Shown: in pieces, positions 1-8,036 of the stretch
Layout: each line of letters begins with the position of its first letter
Numbering within the stretch: the first letter of the stretch is position 1
Source: Oscillospiraceae bacterium
GTDB taxonomy: Bacteria; Bacillota; Clostridia; Oscillospirales; WRJC01
DNA: 42,269 nt
Direction: 5' to 3'
Assembly: GCA_009777355.1 (NCBI GenBank)
Contig: WRMA01000007.1
Coordinates: forward strand, 1-42,269
Program-made: the position numbers and the translations under genes
Notes under the pieces: generated by a model
Databases searched by the model: none
The model's input: only the letters and a program-made list of their open reading frames with translations
What the model was told of the DNA's origin: nothing

Positions 1-3000
1 ATCTTCCGGTCCATAACCGTACTCGCCGCTTAATTCTATCCTCTTCTTCTCTTCGTTTACCGCTCTCTCTAAAATCCTGACGTATAAATCATAGCCGACC
101 GCGTCCATTTGTCCGTGCTGCTGCGCTCCGAGTAAATTGCCCGCGCCCCTGATTTCTAAATCTCTCATCGCGATTTTGAACCCCGCGCCAAATTCTGTAT
201 ATTCGCGTATCGCCGTGAGTCTTTTCGTTGCGATTTCAGTTAGGACTTTATTTTTGGGATACGTAAAGTATGCGTAAGCGCGTCTGTTCGAACGTCCTAC
301 CCTGCCCCTTATTTGATGAAGCTGAGAAAGCCCCAGTCTGTCCGCGTCCTCTATTATCAGGGTGTTCGCGTCCGGTATATCTATCCCCGATTCTATAATC
401 GTCGTGCAAACTAATATATCTATTTCGCCCTCGAGCATACTTCGCCATACTTTCGATAAAGCTCCCTCGTCCATCTGTCCGTGGCCCACACCGATTTTTA
501 TGTCCTCTCCCAGAATCTCCCCGAGCCTGAACGCTTTCTGCTCTATCGTCTCGACCCTGTTGTGAAGATAAAAAACCTGTCCTCCCCGTCTTATTTCGTT
601 TCTGACTGCTTCCGCTATAATATTCTCGTCGTATTCGAATATATACGTCTGCACGGGAAGTCTGTCTCTCGGCGGTTCTTCTATTGCCGACATATCTCTT
701 ATACCCGATAAAGCCATGTTTAAAGTCCTGGGAATAGGCGTAGCGGTTAAAGTTAAAACGTCGATATTTTCGGCGAGCTGCTTTAATTTTTCTTTATGCG
801 CGACCCCGAATCTCTGTTCTTCGTCCACTACTAACAACCCCAGATTTTTAAACTTAATATCTTTCTGTATTATTCTGTGAGTGCCTATAATAATATCTAT
901 CTGACCCGTTCTTAATTTTTTGATAATCTCGTCCTGTTCTTTTTTTGACCTGAATCTCGACAGCATTTCTATTTTAACGGGAAATTCCCTGAATCTGGAT
1001 AAAATCGTCTGGTAATGCTGCCACGCCAAAATCGTCGTCGGAACTAAAATCGCCGCCTGCATAGACTCGGAAACGCACTTAAACACGGCTCTTAACGCGA
1101 CTTCTGTCTTGCCGAACCCTACGTCTCCGCATAATAACCTGTCCATAGGAACAGGATTCATCATGTCTTCTTTGATTTGTTCGGAACAGATTAATTGGTC
1201 GTCCGTTTCGGCATACTCAAATAAACTCTCGAAATCTTTCTGCCATTCTGTGTCTTCAGAAAAAGCGTGGCCTTTTTTCTGCTGTCTGGCGGCGTATAAT
1301 TTTATGAGCTCGCGGGCGATATCCCTCGCGGCGTATTTCGCCTTCGCCTTCGCTTTCGTCCAGCCCGAACCGCCCATTTTCGACAGCTTGACGCTTCCCT
1401 CTCCTCCGTCGCTGCCCGCGCCTATATATTTCGACACTAAATCGAGCTGACTGCACGGAACGTATAAAATATCCGTTCCAAGATAGGCGATTTTAATAAA
1501 ATCTTTCTGAACCCCCGAAACTTCGAGTCTTTCGACCGCGACGAATCTGCCGATGCCGTAATTATTATGCACGACGTAATCCCCCGGAGATAAATCGGTA
1601 TACGACATGAGCTTCTGTCTCGCGGTTTTAGCGTATTTACCCCCGGACTGCCGGACTATCCCCGATTCGCCCCGTCCCCGTCTCGCTCCGGCTCCGGCGG
1701 GCCTTTTGTCCGAACCCCCGTCCGTAATCAGCGCGAACTTCTGTCCGGGCAGTTCGAACCCCGGTATAGAAAATATTGCATTAGCCCCCTTCCGTGAAGG
1801 GGGTGGCAAAATGTCCGCAGACATTTTGACGGGGGTTGGCGTATTTTTTTGCAACCCCCGCCCTTCGGGCACCCCCTTCACAAGAAGGGGGCTTTCGTTA
1901 AGAGGGCGGCTTTTATTATTATCGCCGATTCTCGGGGTTTTTACGAGAGTGACTAACCCCTCGGGTATATCGTCTATATTATTACATTTGCCAAATTCCG
2001 GGAGAATATATTTAACCCCCGAATCCTCAAGATAATCGGCGAAGCTTTTTATTCCCGCGTCCGAATCGAGGAAAACCAGAGTCTTATATTGATTTTCGCA
2101 GTATTTGCTTAAATCGTCCTTTAAAATTTCGAAACCGTCTGAAAATCCCGCCGTCTGCCTTGAATTAAAAGAATAAATCCCCGATAATCTCATGTCCGAA
2201 CTGCTTTGCCCGCTTAAAAAATTATCGCATATCACAGTTTTAAATTTTAGTTTTTCAATGTGAAAATCCTCGAGCGTTACCGAACCCAGACTTAAATCAG
2301 AACCTGAATCCGGGTTTTTCTCCAGTAAATTAATAAGCGTCTCCTTCATGATTTCTTCAGCCGCTTTCTGACGTTCGTTTACTTTTACGGATTCGTTTAT
2401 AAACAAAATCGTCTTGTTTACGTCGAAATAATCGAGAAAGCATTGATTATTTTTGCTATTTTTATTTAATTGCCTCTCGCCCGCGGGAATTATGCCGAAC
2501 TCTTTTATATTTTCCGTTCTTCTCTGGGTCAACGGGTCGAAAATCCCCATAGAATCGATTTCGTCGCCGAAAAGCTCCAGCCTTACGGGTTTGTCTCCCG
2601 ACGGCGAAAATATATCTATTATGCCGCCCCTGACTGAAAATTTTCCCGTTTCTTCGACGATATCAACCCTTTCGTAACCCATCGAAGCGAGATTTTCAAG
2701 AAATTCACGCATATTTTCTATACTTCCGCCGAATTTCAAATCTATAAAAGACTCTATAAGCTCTTCAGCCGGCATAGTATACTGTAAAAGCGCGTCGAGA
2801 GTCGTTATGACGACGTCGAAATCCCCGTTTAAAACTTTGGCGAGGATTTTTATCCTCTCATGTTCGAACGGGCCTCCCGAAACCGGGGAAATTATATTAT
2901 TGTTATTTACTCCGGCTAAAATCTCGTCTTTTTTGGGATATATATAAACCCCGCCGAAAAAATTAAGCATAGAATCCCGAAGTTTAACCGACGTTTTTTC

Positions 3001-3201
3001 GTCCGGAGAAACAATCAGGGCTTTTTCTCCCGCGTCGACGCATAAAGCCGCCGCGAAAGTCTCCATACTTCCCGTACTCAACCCCGCCGCCGCTATGGGA
3101 AAGCGCCGCTTCGCGTTTTTTAACTTAGCCAGCTCATAAACGAGATTTTTGTATTCGCCGCTGTTTTTAAACGCGGATAATATTAAATCCGTGAAAATCA
3201 A
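1..3201 (-). CDS. mfd: Transcription-repair coupling factor Mfd (3' end cut by window edge)
   Basis: ATP-dependent translocase that removes RNA polymerase stalled at DNA lesions and recruits UvrA for nucleotide excision repair. About 1067 codons are present with no stop; the family is usually 1150-1180 residues, so only the C-terminal tail is missing. In order: UvrB-like N-terminal module, a polymerase-interacting segment around residue 540 (VVHNNYGIGRF), helicase Walker A GDVGFGKT near residue 691, DEEQ box near 788 and the TATPIPRTL motif. The TTG start at 3201 touches an AGGGGG ribosome binding site with no spacer, so the true start may be a few codons further in (ATT at 3198 or ACG at 3192). 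A palindromic repeat adds about residues 437-473 in frame. Confidence 0.95.
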   Translation of the reverse strand, partial: MIFTDLILSAFKNSGEYKNLVYELAKLKNAKRRFPIAAAGLSTGSMETFAAALCVDAGEKALIVSPDEKTSVKLRDSMLNFFGGVYIYPKKDEILAGVNNNNIISPVSGGPFEHERIKILAKVLNGDFDVVITTLDALLQYTMPAEELIESFIDLKFGGSIENMREFLENLASMGYERVDIVEETGKFSVRGGIIDIFSPSGDKPVRLELFGDEIDSMGIFDPLTQRRTENIKEFGIIPAGERQLNKNSKNNQCFLDYFDVNKTILFINESVKVNERQKAAEEIMKETLINLLEKNPDSGSDLSLGSVTLEDFHIEKLKFKTVICDNFLSGQSSSDMRLSGIYSFNSRQTAGFSDGFEILKDDLSKYCENQYKTLVFLDSDAGIKSFADYLEDSGVKYILPEFGKCNNIDDIPEGLVTLVKTPRIGDNNKSRPLNESPLLVKGVPEGRGLQKNTPTPVKMSADILPPPSRKGANAIFSIPGFELPGQKFALITDGGSDKRPAGAGARRGRGESGIVRQSGGKYAKTARQKLMSYTDLSPGDYVVHNNYGIGRFVAVERLEVSGVQKDFIKIAYLGTDILYVPCSQLDLVSKYIGAGSDGGEGSVKLSKMGGSGWTKAKAKAKYAARDIARELIKLYAARQQKKGHAFSEDTEWQKDFESLFEYAETDDQLICSEQIKEDMMNPVPMDRLLCGDVGFGKTEVALRAVFKCVSESMQAAILVPTTILAWQHYQTILSRFREFPVKIEMLSRFRSKKEQDEIIKKLRTGQIDIIIGTHRIIQKDIKFKNLGLLVVDEEQRFGVAHKEKLKQLAENIDVLTLTATPIPRTLNMALSGIRDMSAIEEPPRDRLPVQTYIFEYDENIIAEAVRNEIRRGGQVFYLHNRVETIEQKAFRLGEILGEDIKIGVGHGQMDEGALSKVWRSMLEGEIDILVCTTIIESGIDIPDANTLIIEDADRLGLSQLHQIRGRVGRSNRRAYAYFTYPKNKVLTEIATKRLTAIREYTEFGAGFKIAMRDLEIRGAGNLLGAQQHGQMDAVGYDLYVRILERAVNEEKKRIELSGEYGYGPED
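1783..1893. repeat. 111-bp palindromic element inserted in frame inside mfd
   Basis: The ends are inverted repeats (AGCCCCCTTC / GAAGGGGGCT). Inside are smaller palindromes: AAAATGTC / GACATTTTG, AACCCCC / GGGGGTT and CCCTTCGGG. Its length is exactly 37 codons, and the mfd frame reads through without a stop, adding a Pro/Gly/Lys-rich stretch just before the conserved GFELPGQKFALITD segment. It resembles in style the G/C-rich nested-hairpin elements at 32952 and 38262, and in concept the Rickettsia palindromic elements that add peptides to proteins. The exact boundaries are judged from the inverted repeat. Confidence 0.75.
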
Positions 3202-3250
3202 CCCCCTGTGTTTTTTTTTATATATAAATTGCAATAAAACAAATCGTTGT

Positions 3251-3327
3251 GTAGGGAACGCATTTATGCGTTCCGAAAAAACATGAAATCACGCGCAATT
3301 CGCGGAACGGATAAATCCGTTCCCTAC
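3251..3327. repeat. Nested palindromic repeat, GTAGGG...CCCTAC family, copy A
   Basis: It lies in the 152-base gap between mfd and rlmH. Both arms of the outer inverted repeat (GTAGGGAACG ... CGTTCCCTAC) are themselves palindromes: GGAACGCAT-TT-ATGCGTTCC on the left and GGAACGGAT-AA-ATCCGTTCC on the right. The right flank (AATTTATGCCGTT) is shared with the copy at 41023. Confidence 0.8.
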
Positions 3328-3353
3328 AATTTATGCCGTTCTGCGATATATTT

Positions 3354-3842
3354 TTATTTGCAATATTTTCGCCCCGATTCAATCGCCCACGCGCGGTAGA
3401 TTTGCTCCGCGAGCATAACCCTTGAGAGTCTGCGCGTAAACGTCATGTCTGAAAGAGACAGCAAATAATCCGCCGTTTTTTTCACTTCTCCCGACAAACC
3501 GTGGGAACTGCCGATTATAAAATCGACGGACCGGGAGTTTACGGCTTTACCGCCGAACAAAAGCGACGAGAAATCTTCCGACGAAAGTTTTCTCCCCTCT
3601 ACGCATAAGGCTATTTTAAACGCTCCGGGATTTATTTTCGCGAGGATTTTTCTCCCCTCGGTTACTAATCCCGCCTCGATTTCCGATTTATTAGGGTTAG
3701 CCGGGAGTTTTTCTTCTTTTATCTCTATATTTTCTATTTTGAAATCCCTGCTTAAACGCTTTATATATTCGCTTACGGCTTCGCCGTAATATTTCTCCCC
3801 GGCTTTTACGCCGCCCGCGTATATTATATTTATTTTTCTCAT
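3354..3842 (-). CDS. rlmH: 23S rRNA (pseudouridine1915-N3)-methyltransferase RlmH
   Basis: SPOUT-class methyltransferase that methylates pseudouridine 1915 in helix 69 of 23S rRNA using S-adenosylmethionine. The 162-residue length matches the family. The C-terminal half carries the knotted SAM-binding core, with the FIIGSSHGLSGEV loop and the conserved tail TFTRRLSRVMLAEQIYRAW. The gene is followed by mfd after a palindromic repeat and preceded by a lone Phd antitoxin and walJ. The rlmH/walJ neighbourhood is commonly conserved in Bacillota. The ATG start at 3842 sits one base from the upstream antitoxin stop, so the two are probably co-transcribed. Confidence 0.95.
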   Translation of the reverse strand: MRKINIIYAGGVKAGEKYYGEAVSEYIKRLSRDFKIENIEIKEEKLPANPNKSEIEAGLVTEGRKILAKINPGAFKIALCVEGRKLSSEDFSSLLFGGKAVNSRSVDFIIGSSHGLSGEVKKTADYLLSLSDMTFTRRLSRVMLAEQIYRAWAIESGRKYCK

Positions 3843-3843
3843 A

Positions 3844-4089
3844 TCATTTTGCCAGCTCCCTGAACGCCTCTATATGTCTGTCTAAAACTTTTTCCGATAT
3901 TTCACGGAACGTTCCGGAATCCGTATACCGCTGTTTTGCGATTTCCGGAATTTTAATTTCATCGTATACGCTCAGGATATATTTTCTTACGCCGTCTTCC
4001 AAAATAACGGCTGTTCCGTTTTCGTCTACGGCTTCTATAACTTTTAAAAAGTTTTTATTCGCTTCGCTTACGGATATTCTGTTTAACAT
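3844..4089 (-). CDS. Phd/YefM-family antitoxin without an adjacent toxin
   Basis: An 81-residue protein of the Phd/YefM type: N-terminal MLNRISVSEANKNFLKVIEA, followed by the characteristic strand with AVILEDGVRKYILSVYDE. Such proteins bind their own promoter through the N-terminal fold and wrap a toxin with a disordered C-terminal tail. No toxin gene touches it: the downstream neighbour is rlmH and the upstream one is walJ. A YoeB-type toxin, the usual YefM partner, lies about 0.9 kb upstream at 4976 with a different antitoxin in front of it. It is either an orphan or a displaced partner. Confidence 0.75.
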   Translation of the reverse strand: MLNRISVSEANKNFLKVIEAVDENGTAVILEDGVRKYILSVYDEIKIPEIAKQRYTDSGTFREISEKVLDRHIEAFRELAK

Positions 4090-4117
4090 ACTGCAATATA
4101 TACCTCTGTATTAAAAC

Positions 4118-4948
4118 TCATAAACTTATCATTTTTGACGGGGAAGATTTCGGCGCGACGCTTAAATAAACCGTTCCGACGTTTAATTTCGCTCCGAGTA
4201 TATTTTTTTTCGCCTCTTTTACGGCAAGCTCTCTTGTGTTATTCTCGCCGCTTAGGTGAAACAATATTATTTTTCTCGCTCCGTTTTTTATAAAATACGG
4301 CAGGGCTTCGGCGCAGTCTTTGTTCGACAGATGCCCGTTCTTCGATTTTATTCTCTGCTTGATTTTCTCCGGATAACTTGAATCCCTGAGCATCTCCAAA
4401 TCATGGTTCGACTCTATATATATTATCCCGCACCCCCGGACTGCGTCGGCTATTTCTTTTGTTATGTACCCCGTGTCGGTTATAATCCCGACGGCTTTTT
4501 TAACGGCGCCGCAATCCGTATGGGCGGCGATTATATACCCGACGTTCGCCGCGCTGTCGTGAGGGGCGGCGCAGCACTCTATGCGCAGCCGCCCTATATC
4601 GACCGCCGAACCGGGGGATATAAAATTTATAACCCCCCCGACCGACAACGCCGACTTATAATCATCGCTTAAATTATTAAACGATTCCCAGGTCATATAT
4701 ACCGGGATTTTATATTTGTTAATCAAAACTTTAAGTCCGTTTACATGGTCTATATGCTCGTGGGTTATAAAAATCGCGTCTATATCAGTGATTTTTATAT
4801 CGATTTCGGCGAGAAGCGCAACGGTCGCTCTCGCCGAACGCCCCGCGTCGATTAAAATATGCGCGTCTTTACAGCCCGCGTATATACAGTTTCCCCCCGA
4901 CCCGGACGAAAGCGAACAGGTATATATATCAGAAATTTGCGGCGTCAT
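4118..4948 (-). CDS. walJ: WalJ/YycJ-type metallo-beta-lactamase-fold hydrolase
   Basis: A 276-residue MBL-fold phosphodiesterase/exonuclease-like protein. The N-terminal SLSSGSGGNC block and the zinc signature THEHIDH (residues 62-68) are clear, with further metal ligands at H-D in AAPHDSA, D in ITDTGY and the final H in LFHLS. Members of this family are linked to cell-wall regulon and DNA repair phenotypes in Bacillus and Streptococcus; the substrate is not settled. It lies between a YoeB-type pair and the Phd antitoxin, close to rlmH as in many Bacillota, but without the walRK two-component genes. Confidence 0.88.
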   Translation of the reverse strand: MTPQISDIYTCSLSSGSGGNCIYAGCKDAHILIDAGRSARATVALLAEIDIKITDIDAIFITHEHIDHVNGLKVLINKYKIPVYMTWESFNNLSDDYKSALSVGGVINFISPGSAVDIGRLRIECCAAPHDSAANVGYIIAAHTDCGAVKKAVGIITDTGYITKEIADAVRGCGIIYIESNHDLEMLRDSSYPEKIKQRIKSKNGHLSNKDCAEALPYFIKNGARKIILFHLSGENNTRELAVKEAKKNILGAKLNVGTVYLSVAPKSSPSKMISL

Positions 4949-4975
4949 TTATTTTTACTCTCCCCGTGTGTTATT

Positions 4976-5239
4976 TTATTTATCTCCGTAATGGGAACCG
5001 CATTCGGCGACAATAATTACTCCGTTGGTTATCCGGTAAACAATACGGTTTTTATCGTCTATTTCGCGGCTCCAATATCCCGACCAGTTACCGGTCAGCG
5101 GTTCGGGCTTGCCCAGACCCTCATGTCCGCCCCGGTCAATATCTCTCAACAATTTATTTATTCGCTTCAGAGTTTTTTTATCCTGCGTCTGCCAGTAAAT
5201 ATATTGTTCCCAGGCGTCGTCGGTCCACGTTTTATTCAT
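4976..5239 (-). CDS. YoeB/Txe-type mRNA interferase toxin
   Basis: An 87-residue toxin of the YoeB branch of the RelE superfamily: starts with TWTDDAWEQYIYWQTQDKKT, then IDRGGHEGLGKPEPLTGNW, SREIDDKNRIVYRI and a terminal SHYGDK. In the family, the conserved Glu, Arg and terminal His/Tyr support ribosome-dependent mRNA cleavage, and matching residues are visible here. The start overlaps the stop of the upstream antitoxin-like gene by 8 bases, a typical translational coupling. The upstream protein is not of the usual YefM type. Confidence 0.9.
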   Translation of the reverse strand: MNKTWTDDAWEQYIYWQTQDKKTLKRINKLLRDIDRGGHEGLGKPEPLTGNWSGYWSREIDDKNRIVYRITNGVIIVAECGSHYGDK

Positions 5240-5534
5240 CGCCGTCCTCCGCTTCGATTAACTCGCGCTCGGTCAGTTCGGCCGTTCCGTTATTTATCGC
5301 CTCTATTATTTCCGTAAGCTTTTTTACATGACCGGGACTGAAAAACGGGTGGTCGTATTCATACTCCACTTCCTCTCCGTTGCTTAACGCTTCCAATAAT
5401 ATTTCATAATTACCATCGGTTATCTTGCCGAGATTTCTTACCGGCTTTATTATAACCTTTTGATTTTTCTTAAAATCAACGCGGCTTGACGGAACGATAT
5501 TATCCCCGTTGTAATATCCGTATACAGAATTCAC
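5232..5534 (-). CDS. Putative antitoxin paired with YoeB-type toxin
   Basis: A 100-residue acidic protein that precedes the YoeB toxin and overlaps it by 8 bases. The N-terminus (MNSVYGYYNGDNIVPSSRVD, then KKNQKVIIKPV) resembles the small beta-rich domain of AF2212/DUF104-like antitoxins. The C-terminus is a helical, Glu-rich segment (LTEIIEAINNGTAELTEREL, then IEAEDGDE) suited to wrapping a toxin. It lacks the Phd/YefM signature. Position and overlap give the antitoxin call; the family name is a weaker inference. It follows aspS by 23 bases on the opposite side of the operon flow. Confidence 0.7.
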   Translation of the reverse strand: MNSVYGYYNGDNIVPSSRVDFKKNQKVIIKPVRNLGKITDGNYEILLEALSNGEEVEYEYDHPFFSPGHVKKLTEIIEAINNGTAELTERELIEAEDGDE

Positions 5535-5557
5535 GTTACTATCACGCTCCTTTTTAC

Positions 5558-7330
5558 CTACTTACTTTCTTTAACGACCGCGATACCCAGTTCCTCCAGA
5601 GCCTTTCCGTCGGCGAACGACGGCGCGCCGCTCATAAGCTCCGATGCGTTCTGCACTTTCGGGAACGCTATAACGTCCCTGATTGACGTAAGCCCGAGCA
5701 AAAGCGTCACGAGCCTGTCAAGCCCGAACGCGATTCCCCCGTGCTGAGGAGCTCCGTATTTATAGCTCTCGAGCAAAAATCCGAAGCGTTCCATTGCCGT
5801 CTCTTCGTCGTAACCCAAAAACTTTAACACCCTTGCCTGGATTTCCGGTTTTGTTATTCTTATAGAACCTCCTCCGGTTTCCATGCCGTTCAAAACCAAA
5901 TCGTATGCCTTCGCCCGTATTTTCGACGCATCCCCGTCATGATATCTATCAAATTCGTCCATATTCGGCAGAGTAAACGGATGATGCCTCGCGAACCATC
6001 TCTTTTCTTCTTCCCCGTATTCAAACATGGGAAAATCAGTCACCCATAAAAACTTAAATAAATTCTTCGGGATTTTATTTTTTCTTCTCGCAATCTCGCA
6101 TCTCAAAGCTCCCAGAGAAGCGTAAACGACCTCCGGGTTAGAATCCGAAACTATAAATACCGTTTCGTTCGCCTTAACGTCAAGCGAATCAAGTATTTTT
6201 TTATTTTCCTCATCAGTTAAAAATTTAGAATACGACGACGACGGAGTATCGGTATTCTTATACCATGCCAGACCTTTGGCTTTATAAGTCTTAACGTAAT
6301 CTGTCAGGGCGTCGATTTCTTTTCTCGAAAAATCCCCGTCTATTTTTACGGCTTTAATTATGCCTCCGTTCCGAACCGCTTCGCTGAAAACTTTAAACGA
6401 ACAGTCTTCGAGCGTATCCGTTAAATCAAAAAATTCATATCCGAAACGCAAATCCGGCTTGTCGGAACCGTATTTATTCATGCAGTCTTTATAAGTCATG
6501 CGCAAAAACGGCGTTTCTATATCGATACCCAAAACTTTTTTAAACAGGGTTTTCATATAGCCTTCCATTATCTCGAAAATCTCGTCCTCGTCTGCGAAGC
6601 TCATCTCCAGGTCGATTTGGGTAAATTCGGGCTGCCTGTCCGCTCTTAAATCTTCGTCCCTGTAACATCTCGCAATCTGAAAATACCTGTCGAACCCCGC
6701 GACCATCAATAACTGCTTATATATCTGCGGCGACTGCGGCAGAACGTAAAATTTACCGTTGTGAACCCTGCTGGGAACAAGATAATCCCTCGCGCCTTCG
6801 GGCGTGGGTTTTATCAGATTAGGCGTTTCTATATCGATAAAGCCGTTATCGTAAAAATAATCCCGGGTCACTCTCTGAACGTGATGCCTGAATATTATAT
6901 TTGAATTAAGCGACGGTCTGCGCAAATCCAGATACCTGTATTTCAATCTAAGTTCTTCGTTGACGTTGGTTTCGTCCTCCGATATTTCAAAAGGCGGGGT
7001 CTGCGCTTCGCCGTAAACGATTATATTGCCGACGTCTATTTCAATCGCGCCGGTTTTTCTGTCTTCGTTTATATTTTCCCCCCTGGATTTAACGATTCCG
7101 GTCGCGGCGATAACGAACTCGCTTCTTAGTCTTTTCGCGGTTTCAAAAACGGTCCTGTCCGAACCGTCGCCGAGGGTAAGCTGAATAATCCCGGTTCTGT
7201 CGCGTAAATCTATAAATATAAGCGCGCCTTTGTGCCTCTGTTTCTGCACCCAGCCCATAACGCAGACCGTCTCGCCTATATTATCCGCGGACAATTCAGT
7301 ATTGTAATGCGTCCGTTTTAACTCTCTCAT
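5558..7330 (-). CDS. aspS: Aspartyl-tRNA synthetase
   Basis: Charges tRNA-Asp with aspartate in the cytoplasm. The 590-residue length and layout fit the bacterial type: N-terminal OB-fold anticodon domain (residues 1-105, VCVMGWVQKQRHKG), class II catalytic core with motif 2 CYRDEDLRADRQPEFTQIDL, a central GAD insertion (about 290-420) and motif 3 GIAFGLDRLV near residue 550. The start is preceded by an AAAGGA site. No T-box leader was seen upstream. Whether it is discriminating or also serves tRNA-Asn cannot be decided here, because no gatCAB or asnS lies in the window. Confidence 0.97.
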   Translation of the reverse strand: MRELKRTHYNTELSADNIGETVCVMGWVQKQRHKGALIFIDLRDRTGIIQLTLGDGSDRTVFETAKRLRSEFVIAATGIVKSRGENINEDRKTGAIEIDVGNIIVYGEAQTPPFEISEDETNVNEELRLKYRYLDLRRPSLNSNIIFRHHVQRVTRDYFYDNGFIDIETPNLIKPTPEGARDYLVPSRVHNGKFYVLPQSPQIYKQLLMVAGFDRYFQIARCYRDEDLRADRQPEFTQIDLEMSFADEDEIFEIMEGYMKTLFKKVLGIDIETPFLRMTYKDCMNKYGSDKPDLRFGYEFFDLTDTLEDCSFKVFSEAVRNGGIIKAVKIDGDFSRKEIDALTDYVKTYKAKGLAWYKNTDTPSSSYSKFLTDEENKKILDSLDVKANETVFIVSDSNPEVVYASLGALRCEIARRKNKIPKNLFKFLWVTDFPMFEYGEEEKRWFARHHPFTLPNMDEFDRYHDGDASKIRAKAYDLVLNGMETGGGSIRITKPEIQARVLKFLGYDEETAMERFGFLLESYKYGAPQHGGIAFGLDRLVTLLLGLTSIRDVIAFPKVQNASELMSGAPSFADGKALEELGIAVVKESK

Positions 7331-7364
7331 AAAAATCCTTTAAACCTCACTGTATTTTTTTATT

Positions 7365-7643
7365 TTATAATATATTTTTATTCTTTAAAATTTCCGTATA
7401 ATCTTCTTCAGACATAGGACAATCTATTAATTTAATAAAATCGCCCCTGCTGTCCAGTTCTAACTGTTTCTGCATACTTGCCAATAAATAATCGTCTAAA
7501 TCCTGATTGTTACGGCTCATGAACGTACCGCATATTTCTTTTCCCTTATATACGAATATATATTGAGTATGTTTCGCGCCTTCCACTCGTATAAAACCTT
7601 TTTTCAGCAAACTCTGCGACGCTTTTTTCGCGCTTCTTACCAT
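7365..7643 (-). CDS. HicA-like small protein, possible toxin
   Basis: A 92-residue basic protein. The ATG at 7643 was chosen over an upstream in-frame ATG because GGTGAGG sits directly before it and it overlaps the preceding gene by 7 bases. The layout (LLKKGFIRVEGAKHTQYIF, the DDYLLASMQKQLEL segment and the tail LIDCPMSEEDYTEIL) resembles HicA/YcfA-like dsRNA-binding-fold toxins with a core His near residue 23. The resemblance is moderate, and the usual HicB partner is missing; the upstream 122-residue protein has no HicB features. It lies just upstream of aspS in the same direction. Confidence 0.55.
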   Translation of the reverse strand: MVRSAKKASQSLLKKGFIRVEGAKHTQYIFVYKGKEICGTFMSRNNQDLDDYLLASMQKQLELDSRGDFIKLIDCPMSEEDYTEILKNKNIL

Positions 7644-8005
7644 ACTTTCCTCACCTTTGACTTTATTATCTTTATCCTTTTTTTCAAACCTTTTCCTATA
7701 TTGACCGCTTCTTTTTCGACATACCTGACCCAAAAATAATCCAGATAACAAATATAATCCAGAATCGTTTCTTCCTCACTCGTATTTGCCGCGTATATGC
7801 CGAACTCTTCATCATCGATATTAACGTATTTTCCGCCGTTGTAAATCATTTTTACGGTATGCGGAGAATTAAACTCAAACTTAACGTCCATTTCATCGTC
7901 TTTATACTCAAGCTCCGTAAATTCTTTTAAAACGGTCACCGATTCTATTTTCTTCGCCCTCGGAAAAAATTCGCCTAACTTCTCGAAAACAACCCCCGTA
8001 TCCAT
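7637..8005 (-). CDS. Hypothetical protein, possible partner of the HicA-like gene
   Basis: A 122-residue protein that I do not recognise. It starts MDTGVVFEKLGEFFPRAKKI, has an alternating-strand middle (VKFEFNSPHTVKMIYNGGKY) and an acidic EEETILDYICYLDYFWVRYV helix, and ends in a very Lys-rich tail. The stop overlaps the start of the HicA-like gene by 7 bases, so the two are translationally coupled and may form a toxin-antitoxin-like unit. Nothing in the sequence shows a catalytic site. Confidence 0.6.
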   Translation of the reverse strand: MDTGVVFEKLGEFFPRAKKIESVTVLKEFTELEYKDDEMDVKFEFNSPHTVKMIYNGGKYVNIDDEEFGIYAANTSEEETILDYICYLDYFWVRYVEKEAVNIGKGLKKRIKIIKSKVRKVW

Positions 8006-8036
8006 ATCTTAAAATCCTCTCAACTAAAAATAACTA

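Noticed and set aside
1607-2035. 142-codon plus-strand frame inside the mfd region
   Set aside because: It lies wholly in certain mfd coding sequence and the repeat insertion; Pro/Arg-rich mirror frame.
3251-3327. GTAGGG...CCCTAC repeats as a CRISPR array
   Set aside because: Copies are scattered singly over 38 kb with no regular spacers and no cas genes.
5535-7400. T-box leader for aspS
   Set aside because: Only 34 bases separate aspS from the upstream gene; no T-box sequence seen.
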